Assembly: GCA_045600965.1 (NCBI GenBank)
Contig: JAZRYW010000030.1
Coordinates: forward strand, 1 to 30,250
Direction: 5' to 3'
DNA from: RGIG6374 sp045600965
Lineage (GTDB): Bacteria; Bacteroidota; Bacteroidia; Bacteroidales; UBA932
Length of the DNA: 30,250 bases
Shown: one piece after another, positions 14,063 through 23,176 of the stretch
Layout: each line of letters begins with the position of its first letter
Numbering within the stretch: position 1 is the stretch's first letter
The notes under the pieces: generated by a model
Databases searched by the model: none
What the model was told of the DNA's origin: nothing
Seen by the model: the letters and a program-made list of their open reading frames with translations, nothing else
Program-made: the position numbers and the translations under genes

Positions 14063-17053
14063 ATGAAGGTACAAGGTGGAAAATCAGCCATAACTTTATT
14101 ATTGATATCTGCGCTCTTTCTGGGCAACGGGTATATTTCCCCAGCTTCCCCGACCAACTTTGCGGACAGCCGTCTGGCGCGTTCCATTTCTATGGATGAC
14201 GGACTTCCGAGCAATTTCATCGATGACCTGTTCCTTGATGATGCCGGATTCATATGGATAGCCACCGGCGGCGGCGGTCTGTGCAGATATGACGGCTACG
14301 ACTTCCTGGTTTTTTCAACAAATTCCACCGTAAGCATAAAGAACAATTTCGTCCGCCATATTGCCGAAGATGGCTTCCATCGTCTTTGGATTGCGTCCGA
14401 AGGGGGAATTGACGTGCTGGACCTCAATTCTTTCAGTATGCTTGACCTCTCGCAGACGCTGCTGGATGAATACCAGTATGAAGAATGCTCGTTCCTGACT
14501 GTGGACGCCAAGGGCTGTATCTGGGCGAGATCGGGCTCGAAGGTACTTCGTGTGGCTTTTTCCGATGCCGGAGAAATCAGTTCGGTGGACAGGCTCGAGG
14601 GCGGGGATTTTCCGTTTCTGGGCGTAATGCTCAAGGACGTCGAGGAGGATGGCACGGTATGGGCGGGCATCTCCGGCCGCGTATGCAGGCTGGTCCCTTC
14701 CCAGGACGGCAATATCACCGTCACCCCCATCCTTGAGGGATTCACCTACCGGGAAGACGCTTATCTGTCCGATTATCTGCTGAAAGAGAATGAAGTGTGG
14801 ATATCGACGGCGGACGGGCTTTACAGATATCATCAGAATACGGGGCAGTGGAAACAGTACACCCACAATCCCGATGACCTCTGTTCCCTTACTCAGAATT
14901 TCATTACCGGACTGGCCGTAACCGAGGACAAGCGGCTGCTTGCCATATCCTTGAAGGGCATTAACGTCTATGATCCGATAGAGGACAACTTCGAGCGCAT
15001 AAGCGCCGAGTCCGGCTCCAGCGGGGAAGGGATGCTCAGGAGCGACTTCATAAACTGTGTGAAGGTATATGGGAGTACAGTTTGGCTCGGGACGGAAACA
15101 GCAGGAGTAACCCTGCTTGACCCCAAGGTCCTTTCCGTCGAGAATCTGTCCCATAGCGCCACAGATCCCGCTTCCATCGGACCAAATCCTGTCAATGCTC
15201 TGTTCAAGAGTCCTGACGGGACCTTGTGGATAGGAAACGTGGAAGGAGGCCTGAGTTATGGCTCAGGCAGGTCTTTCGCGCATATCACCAGGGAGTCTGA
15301 CGGCATCAGCCATAATTCTGTCAGCACAATATGCTCCGATCCCGAAGGCAGAATCTGGATAGGGACTTGGGGAGGAGGAGTGGACATACTTGACGTCACC
15401 CCTTCGGTGAGGGTGCGCAGGCGGCTTGTTGAAGATGGGAATCCGGACAACCCTCTGAGTTACGTAGGCGCGATGGTAATGGATTATACCAACAATCTGA
15501 TGTGGATAGGGACAAATGTCGGCATCTTCTATTACGATCTGTCTTCAGACAAGGTGTATCCTGCCTTGAAACCGCAGACAAACGGTTGTGTAGGCGCCTG
15601 CATAGATGATAAAGGGAGGCTCTGGATGGGCAGCCAGAGGGGAGTGTTCGTGTTCGACCTTCTTTCCAGGGATCCGGGGAAGACCGATTGCGCCTTCGAT
15701 TTCCTGAACTTCAGATACAAACTTGACGATCCTTCATCAAGAACTGTTGAGAAGATTTATGACGTATATAAGGCTTCCGACGGCACAGTGTGGCTGGGAA
15801 GCTACGGCAACGGCTTCTACAGGGCGATGGAAGACGAAAGCGGCGCCTTCTCCTTCAAGAATTACAGCAGCGCCGACGGGCTGGTGAACGACGGGGTCAA
15901 GTGCATCCTCGAAGATGCGGCCGGAGACTTGTGGATATCCACAGAAAACGGCATTTCCAGATTCAACCCCTCCACCGGGACATTCAACACGTTCTCCATA
16001 TCCGACGGCCTGAAATCCAGCCAGTTTTACCTGAATGCCGCGCTCAGGGATTCTTCCGGGCTGCTCTATTTCGGTCATACCGCAGGAATGTCCATAATCG
16101 ACCCTGTGCACACCAAGGCTGTGAATACCGTGGCCTCTCCACGTTTCACGCGCATATCGGTGGCGGACAGGGTGACCTACAGTCCGTATCCTTCCACAGT
16201 GAAACTCCACGAAAGGGACAGGTCCGTCACTTTCGAGTTCTCCGCTCTGATCTATAACTCCAAGAAGGAGTTCCGCTATGCATACTGCCTTGAAGGCCAG
16301 GATTCAGAATGGGTGGGACTTCCTCCGGGAAGACATTCCGTCAACTTCTCATCAATGCGCCCCGGAAAATATATTCTGAAAGTCCGCCTTCTCGAAGGTG
16401 ATGACACACAGTGCGGCATCTGCGAGGTTCCCGTCAGGGTCGCACCTTGTTTTTATCATTCCTGGTGGTTCTATCTCCTTTCCGTCCTGACTCTGATCCT
16501 GGTTTTCATCATATACCAGGACTGGCGGATGAAGAACCTCGTCCGCCAGCGCGAGGAACTCCAGGCCACCGTGGATGAAAGAACCCGGGAAATCAAGGAG
16601 CAGAACAAACTCATCGAGGAGAAAGCCGAGGAACTTGCCCGCCAGAACAGAATACTCACCCGCCAGAACGAAGAACTGGCCGGACACCGTTTCCTCTTCT
16701 CCCAGGACAATGAATCCGTCCGCGACGACAAGCTTGTCTCCAAGGCAGTGGACACTGTCCGTGAACTGTACAGGGACCCGAACCTGGACGTGGCCGCTTT
16801 CTGCTCGGCAATGGGAATGAGCAAGACCCTTCTCAACAAACGGCTTCAGGAGTCCCTCGGTCAGTCCATAGGACAGTTTATCCGCTCCTACCGGTTGAGC
16901 ATCGCACGGGAGATGCTCGTTAACAACAGGGAGAGCAGGTCGATGAACATTTCTGAAATAGCCTATGAATCCGGGTTCAACGATCCGAAGTATTTCACAC
17001 GCTGTTTTACCAAGGAATATGGAACATCACCCAGTTCCTACCTTGAAAAATAG
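14063..17053 (+). CDS. Membrane sensor-regulator: periplasmic propeller, Y_Y_Y domain, coiled coil and AraC output, no kinase or receiver
   Basis: The 996-residue product resembles a hybrid two-component sensor at both ends. After a signal sequence it has many two-bladed-propeller repeats (WIATGGGGLCRYDG near 72, DGTVWLGSYGNGFYR near 573, GDLWISTENGISRF near 623), a Y_Y_Y-type domain near 700-795 (RYAYCLEGQDSEWVGLPPG), one membrane helix near 800-818, a cytoplasmic coiled coil (about 820-875) and a C-terminal AraC-type helix-turn-helix domain (about 890-996, ISEIAYESGFNDPKYFTRCF). There is no histidine-kinase, ATPase or receiver domain between helix and DNA-binding domain. It likely senses arabino-oligosaccharides in the periplasm and activates the downstream genes. 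The frame is intact, so this looks like a natural architecture rather than decay. Confidence 0.92.
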   Translation: MKVQGGKSAITLLLISALFLGNGYISPASPTNFADSRLARSISMDDGLPSNFIDDLFLDDAGFIWIATGGGGLCRYDGYDFLVFSTNSTVSIKNNFVRHIAEDGFHRLWIASEGGIDVLDLNSFSMLDLSQTLLDEYQYEECSFLTVDAKGCIWARSGSKVLRVAFSDAGEISSVDRLEGGDFPFLGVMLKDVEEDGTVWAGISGRVCRLVPSQDGNITVTPILEGFTYREDAYLSDYLLKENEVWISTADGLYRYHQNTGQWKQYTHNPDDLCSLTQNFITGLAVTEDKRLLAISLKGINVYDPIEDNFERISAESGSSGEGMLRSDFINCVKVYGSTVWLGTETAGVTLLDPKVLSVENLSHSATDPASIGPNPVNALFKSPDGTLWIGNVEGGLSYGSGRSFAHITRESDGISHNSVSTICSDPEGRIWIGTWGGGVDILDVTPSVRVRRRLVEDGNPDNPLSYVGAMVMDYTNNLMWIGTNVGIFYYDLSSDKVYPALKPQTNGCVGACIDDKGRLWMGSQRGVFVFDLLSRDPGKTDCAFDFLNFRYKLDDPSSRTVEKIYDVYKASDGTVWLGSYGNGFYRAMEDESGAFSFKNYSSADGLVNDGVKCILEDAAGDLWISTENGISRFNPSTGTFNTFSISDGLKSSQFYLNAALRDSSGLLYFGHTAGMSIIDPVHTKAVNTVASPRFTRISVADRVTYSPYPSTVKLHERDRSVTFEFSALIYNSKKEFRYAYCLEGQDSEWVGLPPGRHSVNFSSMRPGKYILKVRLLEGDDTQCGICEVPVRVAPCFYHSWWFYLLSVLTLILVFIIYQDWRMKNLVRQREELQATVDERTREIKEQNKLIEEKAEELARQNRILTRQNEELAGHRFLFSQDNESVRDDKLVSKAVDTVRELYRDPNLDVAAFCSAMGMSKTLLNKRLQESLGQSIGQFIRSYRLSIAREMLVNNRESRSMNISEIAYESGFNDPKYFTRCFTKEYGTSPSSYLEK

Positions 17054-17054
17054 T

Positions 17055-17089
17055 GTTCAAAAATCCACCCAATAAGTCTTTTTGTGAAC
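17055..17089. repeat. Imperfect inverted repeat after the sensor-regulator
   Basis: GTTCAAAAA (17055-17063) can pair with TTTTT-GT-GAAC (17079-17089) with a two-base bulge. It follows the regulator stop codon and precedes the next promoter. It could be a weak terminator or an operator; it lacks a trailing T run. Confidence 0.35.
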
Positions 17090-17110
17090 TTCAAGGATTG
17101 TAATCAGCGG

Positions 17111-17118
17111 TAATTTTG
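17111..17118 (+). promoter_or_regulatory. Promoter -7 box of the GH43-lipoprotein-SusC-SusD operon
   Basis: TAATTTTG fits TAnnTTTG. The nearest TTTG (17081-17084) is 26 bases upstream, too far for a standard -33 box, which suggests a promoter dependent on the AraC-type regulator. The predicted start near 17124 leaves a leader of about 17 bases. Confidence 0.5.
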
Positions 17119-17140
17119 TTTAAGACAAACCCGCGTGATT

Positions 17141-18184
17141 ATGATTTTGAAGCGAATATCGGCCTTTTTCGCCACTTTGGCAGCCACTTTATGCGTTTAT
17201 GCGCAGCCGGAGAACTATGATTCCGTCCATCCTTTTGTACACGACCCCGTTGTGGCCGAGTGCGACGGCAACTGGTATATGTTCACCACCGGATATTGCA
17301 TAGACATCCTCAAGTCGCCCGATTTCCTGAACTGGTCATATGAAGGGCACGCCTTCAGCAAAGCCCCTGCGTGGGCTGTCAAGTCCGTGCCCGGATACAA
17401 CGGCCATACCTGGGCGCCTGACATCTGCTTCCACGACGGCCTGTATTATCTATATTACAGCTGCTCCTCCTTCGGCAAGAACACATCCGCCATCGGAGTG
17501 GCGACCAACAGGACGCTTGATCCCGAATCCAGGCGATACAAGTGGAAGGACCACGGATGTGTAGTAAGTTCCGTGGCCGGCCGCGACCTCTGGAACGCCA
17601 TTGACCCGAACCTTTTCATTGACGACGACGGGACTCCATGGCTCAGTTTCGGCTCCTTCTGGGGAGGCATCAAACTTGTCCGCCTGGACAACTCCCTTCT
17701 GAAGGTCGCCGAGCCACAGGAGTGGTATCCCGTCTGCCGTCGTCCTGAAGGCACGGCGGAGGACACGTCCAGGACGGATACAAAGATTACCGCCGATCCG
17801 CGCGGCGCTGATTACGATCCCGGCAACGGCGCCGTCGAGGCTCCTTTCATTGTCAAGCGTAACGGGCTATACTACCTTTTCGTTTCCTATGACCTCTGCT
17901 GCCGCGGCGCGCTGAGTACGTATAAGGTGGTCGTCGGCCGTGCCGACAAGGTGACAGGACCTTATTATGATGCCACGGGCCTTCCTATGATGCAGGGCGG
18001 CGGCACAACAGTGGTGAGCGGCAATGACCGGTTCCCGGGCGTAGGCCATTGCGCCGTGGTCCGGCGCGACAATGCCGATTACCTTGTCTTTCACGCTTAC
18101 GACAAAGAACACGACTATACGTCAGTCCTCCTGACCCGCAAGATAGAGTGGGACAGTGAAGGCTGGCCTGAAGTCACATTGTAA
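17141..18184 (+). CDS. GH43 endo-1,5-alpha-L-arabinanase, secreted
   Basis: The 347-residue enzyme should cut the alpha-1,5-linked arabinan backbone. A signal peptide ends near VYA-Q22 with no lipobox, so a periplasmic location is likely. The five-bladed propeller carries the GH43 triad: Asp35 in HDP (base), Asp155 in WNAIDP (pKa modulator) and Glu233 in VEAPF (acid). His303 in GVGHC sits where arabinanases bind a metal. The NAIDP and GxGH contexts point to endo-arabinanase rather than xylosidase; the subfamily is inferred. A GTG two codons earlier (17135) is a possible start. It is first in the operon, 46 bases ahead of the lipoprotein gene. Confidence 0.9.
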   Translation: MILKRISAFFATLAATLCVYAQPENYDSVHPFVHDPVVAECDGNWYMFTTGYCIDILKSPDFLNWSYEGHAFSKAPAWAVKSVPGYNGHTWAPDICFHDGLYYLYYSCSSFGKNTSAIGVATNRTLDPESRRYKWKDHGCVVSSVAGRDLWNAIDPNLFIDDDGTPWLSFGSFWGGIKLVRLDNSLLKVAEPQEWYPVCRRPEGTAEDTSRTDTKITADPRGADYDPGNGAVEAPFIVKRNGLYYLFVSYDLCCRGALSTYKVVVGRADKVTGPYYDATGLPMMQGGGTTVVSGNDRFPGVGHCAVVRRDNADYLVFHAYDKEHDYTSVLLTRKIEWDSEGWPEVTL

Positions 18185-18213
18185 TAATCAATTTCTGATC
18201 AATTAATAATCAA
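18182..18213 (+). repeat. Direct repeat of TAATAATCAA between GH43 and lipoprotein genes
   Basis: TAATAATCAA occurs at 18182-18191 (starting with the GH43 stop codon) and again at 18204-18213, 22 bases apart, about two helical turns. It may be a regulator-binding site or chance in an AT-rich gap; no promoter box is seen here. Confidence 0.5.
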
Positions 18214-18230
18214 CCTTAATTCTAACTAGC

Positions 18231-19955
18231 ATGAAAACCTCTAAAACACTTTTGAGCGCACTCTTTGCTGCCTCTCTTGTGGCTTTGTCGTCTGCAGGCT
18301 GTTCCGAGATCGAATTATTCTCGGTTAACGCGCCGGCCGACCTCCAGAGCAGGATTGACTCCATTGCTGAGGCCAAGAAGAAGAAAGACACCGGTGACAC
18401 CACCTATGTCGACATCACCAAGGCCATCGTCGGTGCCGAGGACAACACCACCGCCTGGTGGGGTGACCACTCGCAGAGTTTCGAGATTCCTGCCGGCAAG
18501 CTCCTCCATTTCGAGTTTGTGAACGGAAGCTCCAAGAACAACAACTGGTCCAACTGGAACGTTGTCTGCACCACCAGCGGTGACCGCGATGCAAGCGACT
18601 ACTCAGAGTATTTCGTCATTCGCTCCGACGCCTATGGCTGGGGCAATGCCGACTACGCCTCCACTCTCCTGAGCCAGGACTATTTTGAGGAAGGCAAGCT
18701 TGCTGACTGGGATGTATTCCGTACACAGTTTATGGACGGTGCCTACGTGACCATCGAAATCGATCACGCCACAGGCGGATATGCCTATTTGACCGCAACT
18801 TCCTACAACAGCGAGTTCGGATTCGGCATCACCGAGACCTACAATCACCCGGTATCCGCCACGGCAAGCGTCTATTCCTTCATCACCACCGATGAGAGCC
18901 ACTTCGAGATGAAGAAGGCCTATCTGATTCCTTCCAAAATTCAGGAAATCCCTGACGAGGATCCCGTATCCATCACTGTAAGCGGAACTCCCGCCGCCAT
19001 CGAGATCGGCAGCGAGGACTTCTGGGGCGATGCCGTCGCCACCGTCACCTATACTGACGGCAGCACTGCCGAAGCCGCTTTCGAGGACATCACTTTCAGC
19101 GTTCCCGATCTCTCCACCCTCGGTACCAAGACCATCATCTATTCTTACAACAAGACCAAACAGGGCAATTACTGCAAGTCAATCGTCGGCAGTTATACCC
19201 TTGAGGTCGTCAACCCCATTGTGGCCCTCGAAGCAAGCGCCACCGCATATCTCATCGGAGGCGCAAGGTATGTAACTCTCAACCCTGCGGCCATACAGGT
19301 ATTTGCGACCTACAGCGACGGAAGCCGTAACAAACTTGTCAGCACACAATATGCGGTCGATTTCACCGACGGCAAGATTGTTTATGAGGGCGTTCCCGGA
19401 ACATACGAAAATGCCTGCATGGTCAGCATAACCACAGCATCCGGCAATGTGGTCAGCACCAGCTGCGCACTTACCATCGCCGCCAGCGTGCTTCCTGCAC
19501 AGACCGAGCCTGTCGGCGCTCCCGACTTCACCAACGGATGGTGGCTCACATTCTCACAGGACTGGACCGTTGCTCCCGGCACCAGCCAGAGCGTCAGCAT
19601 GAAGGTAAGTTCGGACAACCTCGGCAACTGGCACAGTCCCTGCGTCGTTCTGCGCAAGGCAGATATCGCCACCGAGTACGGCGTCACCCGTCAGGACCAC
19701 TACGGATGGGGCGGCAACTATGATTCCTGGATCAAGACAAGCGACTGGGATTGGGATACCTTTGTGACCAGCATCAACGGTTCCGAAGTTGCCATTACCG
19801 TCTCCAACCACGGTGACAACACCGCCTCCGTGCGCTACCACGTCATCTACGCCAACGGCGAAGAGCATTTCCAATATTATGACAACATCGCCATCGACAG
19901 CAACGACTTCCAGTTCGCAATCGTCTGCGAGGAGTGCTATCTTGTCTTCGATTAA
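18231..19955 (+). CDS. Probable surface glycan-binding lipoprotein with duplicated Trp-rich domain
   Basis: The 574-residue protein has a lipoprotein signal with acylated Cys24 (SSAGC followed by SEIE, acidic as in Bacteroidetes surface lipoproteins). Residues ~76-232 and ~437-574 look like copies of one domain. Each has a WW start, an NW turn, a YGWG motif (135-138 and 491-494), a WDxF motif (160-163 and 508-511) and a matching end (EMKKAYLI / VCEECYLVF). Between them are two bacterial Ig-like domains (about 245-328 and 329-417, VTYTDGS and ATYSDGS). Exposed Trp/Tyr residues suit sugar binding. I do not recognise a named family. From its position before SusC, 18 bases ahead, I infer it replaces SusE/F-type proteins and holds arabinan at the surface. 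Confidence 0.8.
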   Translation: MKTSKTLLSALFAASLVALSSAGCSEIELFSVNAPADLQSRIDSIAEAKKKKDTGDTTYVDITKAIVGAEDNTTAWWGDHSQSFEIPAGKLLHFEFVNGSSKNNNWSNWNVVCTTSGDRDASDYSEYFVIRSDAYGWGNADYASTLLSQDYFEEGKLADWDVFRTQFMDGAYVTIEIDHATGGYAYLTATSYNSEFGFGITETYNHPVSATASVYSFITTDESHFEMKKAYLIPSKIQEIPDEDPVSITVSGTPAAIEIGSEDFWGDAVATVTYTDGSTAEAAFEDITFSVPDLSTLGTKTIIYSYNKTKQGNYCKSIVGSYTLEVVNPIVALEASATAYLIGGARYVTLNPAAIQVFATYSDGSRNKLVSTQYAVDFTDGKIVYEGVPGTYENACMVSITTASGNVVSTSCALTIAASVLPAQTEPVGAPDFTNGWWLTFSQDWTVAPGTSQSVSMKVSSDNLGNWHSPCVVLRKADIATEYGVTRQDHYGWGGNYDSWIKTSDWDWDTFVTSINGSEVAITVSNHGDNTASVRYHVIYANGEEHFQYYDNIAIDSNDFQFAIVCEECYLVFD

Positions 19956-19973
19956 TCTTAAAAATACATAACA

Positions 19974-22900
19974 ATGAAACATACAGTCATTACCTCGGTT
20001 CTTTGCAGCCTGCTCGCAATCGCGCCAATGGCGTTCTGCAGCATCCCTGCAAACGCTGCGTCAGTGCAGCAGAATGACGTCATAAACGTTTCCGGAAAGG
20101 TCGTGGACGAGGCCGGTGAGCCGGCAATAGGCGTAGGCGTACTCGTGCTCGGCACAAGCAACGGAACCACCACAGCCCTTGATGGCACATTCTCCATCAA
20201 TGCTCCCGCAGGAGCGACCCTTAAGTTCACAGCTCTCGGATTCGAGGATCTTGAAGTGGAAATCAGAGACAGGGCCAGCCTCGGAACTGTCGTGCTCAAG
20301 GCTGAGACCACCCTCCTCGACCAGATCGTAGTCGTTGGATACGGCTCCCAGAAGAAGGTCGACCTCACCGGTTCGGTAGCCATCGTGGACGCTGACCAGA
20401 TGAAGAAAGTCTCTCACAGCAACATCTCCTCGATGCTCGAAGGTAAAGTCGCCGGTGTGCAGATCACATCCGACGGGCAGCCCGGCGCCGACCCTTCAGT
20501 CCGCATCCGCGGTCTGGGCAGTTTCGGCAGTACAGCGCCTCTCTACGTCATCGACGGTGTGCCTATGGGCACTTCCATCCGTGACTTCTCACCTAATGAC
20601 ATTGAGACCATCCAGGTCCTCAAGGACGCTTCCGCAGCCGCCATCTACGGCTCCCGCGCTGCAAACGGCGTGATTATCATCACCACCAAGGGAGGAAAGA
20701 AGAACCAGCAGATGAAGATCGACTACTCCGGCTACGTAGGTGTGGACCGCATCAAGAGCGGTGTCTATGAAGTGATGGATGCCGAGCAGTACGGAAAGTA
20801 CCTCAATATGGCATTCGACAACAATGGAATGGACGTTCCCGCCGGATACGACAAGAACAGCGAGAAGTACATCAATCCCTCCGAGGTGAACACCAACTGG
20901 TTCGACGAGATGTTCAAGCCCGGCATACGCCAGAATCACAACGTGAACCTCTCCGGCGGCGGTGAGAACAACACCTACAACGTGGCTCTCGACTACTTCA
21001 GCCAGAAGGGTACTCTCCAGGGTGCAGGGCCTGACTTCGACCGCTTCACCGCGAGAGTCAACAATACGATGGATGTCAAGTTCGTAAAACTCAGAACAGG
21101 TGTCGTCTACTCACACAGCGCCCAGAACAATATGTCGCAGTCAAATGCCAACGAGTATGTTCAGGGCCTCTACGGAGAGCAGTATCCCGTGATGCTCACC
21201 ACCCTGATAATGCCTCCTACCATAAGGGCTTATGATGACAGGACCTGGTGTCTCGACGACATCCTCGCCCCCGCTTCAGAGTATTCCTACGACTCCTACG
21301 GCTACGGCACCTACTATGCAGACGTACACGGTGACGTCCGCATCAACAACCCTCTCCTGATGAACAACCTCCTCAAGAGAAACACTTCCGTCGACCGCAT
21401 AGTCGCCACCGGCTCCGCTGACGTGGACCTTCTCGGGATGTTCGGGGTAGAGAGCGCCAATCACAAACTCTCCTACAACCTGAACCTCTCCTACAGCAGA
21501 ACATTCTGCAAGGACTTCACCTTCGTGCCGTCATACATCCAAAGCACCACCCATTATCTGGCAAAGAGCAACGAAACCCTCACTGAAGGCTACCGTTCAT
21601 ACACCGACGGCCTCATCGAGAACTACATCTCCTATAACGGCAACTTCGGGAAAAGCCACGTCAACGCCGTCATCGGCCAGACTTTCGAAAGGGAGTACTA
21701 TCACACCCTCACCGGAACCGGCACCAAGATGCCCGAACCTTACTATCTTCAGGTAAACAACGCCGAGTCCAGGGACGCTTCAAGCTATGAGAGCGAGCAC
21801 GTCCTGGCCTCCTACATCGGACGTCTCAACTACGACTTCGACGGCAAATACCTCCTCCAGGCCACTGTACGTCGTGACGGTTCTTCCCGTCTGTCTTCCG
21901 GCAACCACTGGGACTGGTTCCCTTCATTCTCCGCAGGATGGAGAATCGACAAGGAAAAATTCTTCAACGTCGACCATAATCTCGTGAGCCTTCTCAAGAT
22001 ACGCGCCAGCTACGGTATTCTCGGTAACGAAAACATCGGCGAGTATCAGTATATGGACACAATGGCGCGCGGCAACTACACCTACAGTTTCGGTGGCAAC
22101 AAGGTAACAGGCTCTGCCATCTCCAACTTTGTGAACACCGCTATCCATTGGGAGAAGAAGAAGACCCTTGACATCGGTCTCGACTATGCAATGCTCGGTG
22201 GCAGACTCGAATTCACCGCAGATTGGTATCACGCCAATTCAGAGGACCTTCTCTACAGCGTTGCAGTTCCCGCAGAGGCCGGTGCAACCAACGTGGATGT
22301 CACAATGAACGCAGCGTCGATGCTCAATACCGGCCTTGAATTCTCTGCAGCATACCACAACTATGACAGGGACTTCAAGTATGACATCTCCTTCAATGTC
22401 ACCCTGCCCAGGAACAAGGTGACCGCTCTGGGTATCTCCAATGAAGGCCGCACCGACGGTTTCTGCCGCACCGAGGTAGGTGAGGAGGTAGGTCGCTTCT
22501 ACGGCTACGTATATGAAGGTATCTACACATCCCAGGACCAGATTGCCGCCCACGCCAAACAGAACGGAGCTCAGGTGGGTGACGCTGCCTTCAAGGACCT
22601 CAACGACGACAACGAGATCACCGATCTGGACAGGACCTTTATCGGAAGCGGAATGCCCGACGTGCAGGCCGGCCTGAGCGCCCGTTTCGAGTACAAGGGC
22701 TTCGACCTGTCGATTTCCACCTACGGAGCTTTCGGATACCAGATAGTCGATTATGTCGATATGATGCTCCACAACTCCTATGGACTTTACAACAAGAGTG
22801 TGGATCTCCTTGATGCCTGGACTCCTGACAACAGCGGCAGTACAATCCCTGCAGTCTACTTCAAGAACGTAGGCTCGGTCACCAACGATATGTTCTGCGA

Positions 22901-23150
22901 ACGCCAGCTCCAGAACGGAAACTATTGGAAGATCGCCAACGTGGAACTCGGCTACAACTTCAACGACAAGCTCTTTGGCGGCTACTTCAACAACGTACGT
23001 CTATACCTTTCAGGACAGAATCTCGCCACAATCAGCAAGTACAGAGGTTACAACATCGACTTCGCCGGCGGCACCTTCACTCCCGGTTACAACTATTGCT
23101 CATACCCGGCTCCTGTCACAGTGATGCTCGGCGCAAAGCTCTCTTTCTAG
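19974..23150 (+). CDS. SusC/RagA-family TonB-dependent outer-membrane transporter
   Basis: The 1058-residue protein is the barrel that imports glycan fragments with its SusD lid, powered by TonB. After a signal peptide (cut near NAA) comes a carboxypeptidase-regulatory-like domain (about 38-115, VSGKVVDEAGEPAIGVGV). Next is the TonB-box-like LDQIVVVGYGSQKK region near 120, then the plug with VRIRGLGSF, YVIDGVPMG and AAIYGSRAANGVIIITTKGG (about 175-240). The rest is the barrel, ending with a terminal phenylalanine (KLSF). Length and motifs are normal for the family. SusD follows after 26 bases. The substrate is inferred to be arabino-oligosaccharides from neighbouring enzymes. Confidence 0.97.
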   Translation: MKHTVITSVLCSLLAIAPMAFCSIPANAASVQQNDVINVSGKVVDEAGEPAIGVGVLVLGTSNGTTTALDGTFSINAPAGATLKFTALGFEDLEVEIRDRASLGTVVLKAETTLLDQIVVVGYGSQKKVDLTGSVAIVDADQMKKVSHSNISSMLEGKVAGVQITSDGQPGADPSVRIRGLGSFGSTAPLYVIDGVPMGTSIRDFSPNDIETIQVLKDASAAAIYGSRAANGVIIITTKGGKKNQQMKIDYSGYVGVDRIKSGVYEVMDAEQYGKYLNMAFDNNGMDVPAGYDKNSEKYINPSEVNTNWFDEMFKPGIRQNHNVNLSGGGENNTYNVALDYFSQKGTLQGAGPDFDRFTARVNNTMDVKFVKLRTGVVYSHSAQNNMSQSNANEYVQGLYGEQYPVMLTTLIMPPTIRAYDDRTWCLDDILAPASEYSYDSYGYGTYYADVHGDVRINNPLLMNNLLKRNTSVDRIVATGSADVDLLGMFGVESANHKLSYNLNLSYSRTFCKDFTFVPSYIQSTTHYLAKSNETLTEGYRSYTDGLIENYISYNGNFGKSHVNAVIGQTFEREYYHTLTGTGTKMPEPYYLQVNNAESRDASSYESEHVLASYIGRLNYDFDGKYLLQATVRRDGSSRLSSGNHWDWFPSFSAGWRIDKEKFFNVDHNLVSLLKIRASYGILGNENIGEYQYMDTMARGNYTYSFGGNKVTGSAISNFVNTAIHWEKKKTLDIGLDYAMLGGRLEFTADWYHANSEDLLYSVAVPAEAGATNVDVTMNAASMLNTGLEFSAAYHNYDRDFKYDISFNVTLPRNKVTALGISNEGRTDGFCRTEVGEEVGRFYGYVYEGIYTSQDQIAAHAKQNGAQVGDAAFKDLNDDNEITDLDRTFIGSGMPDVQAGLSARFEYKGFDLSISTYGAFGYQIVDYVDMMLHNSYGLYNKSVDLLDAWTPDNSGSTIPAVYFKNVGSVTNDMFCERQLQNGNYWKIANVELGYNFNDKLFGGYFNNVRLYLSGQNLATISKYRGYNIDFAGGTFTPGYNYCSYPAPVTVMLGAKLSF

Positions 23151-23176
23151 AGTCACACTAAAAACAGAAAAAGACT

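Noticed and set aside
13988..14074. N-terminal extension of the GH51 enzyme
   Set aside because: It covers the promoter and precedes a normal signal peptide that starts at MQAKR.
18315..19982. Several minus-strand frames opposite the lipoprotein gene
   Set aside because: Shadow frames that arise from codon bias; no start signals or domains.
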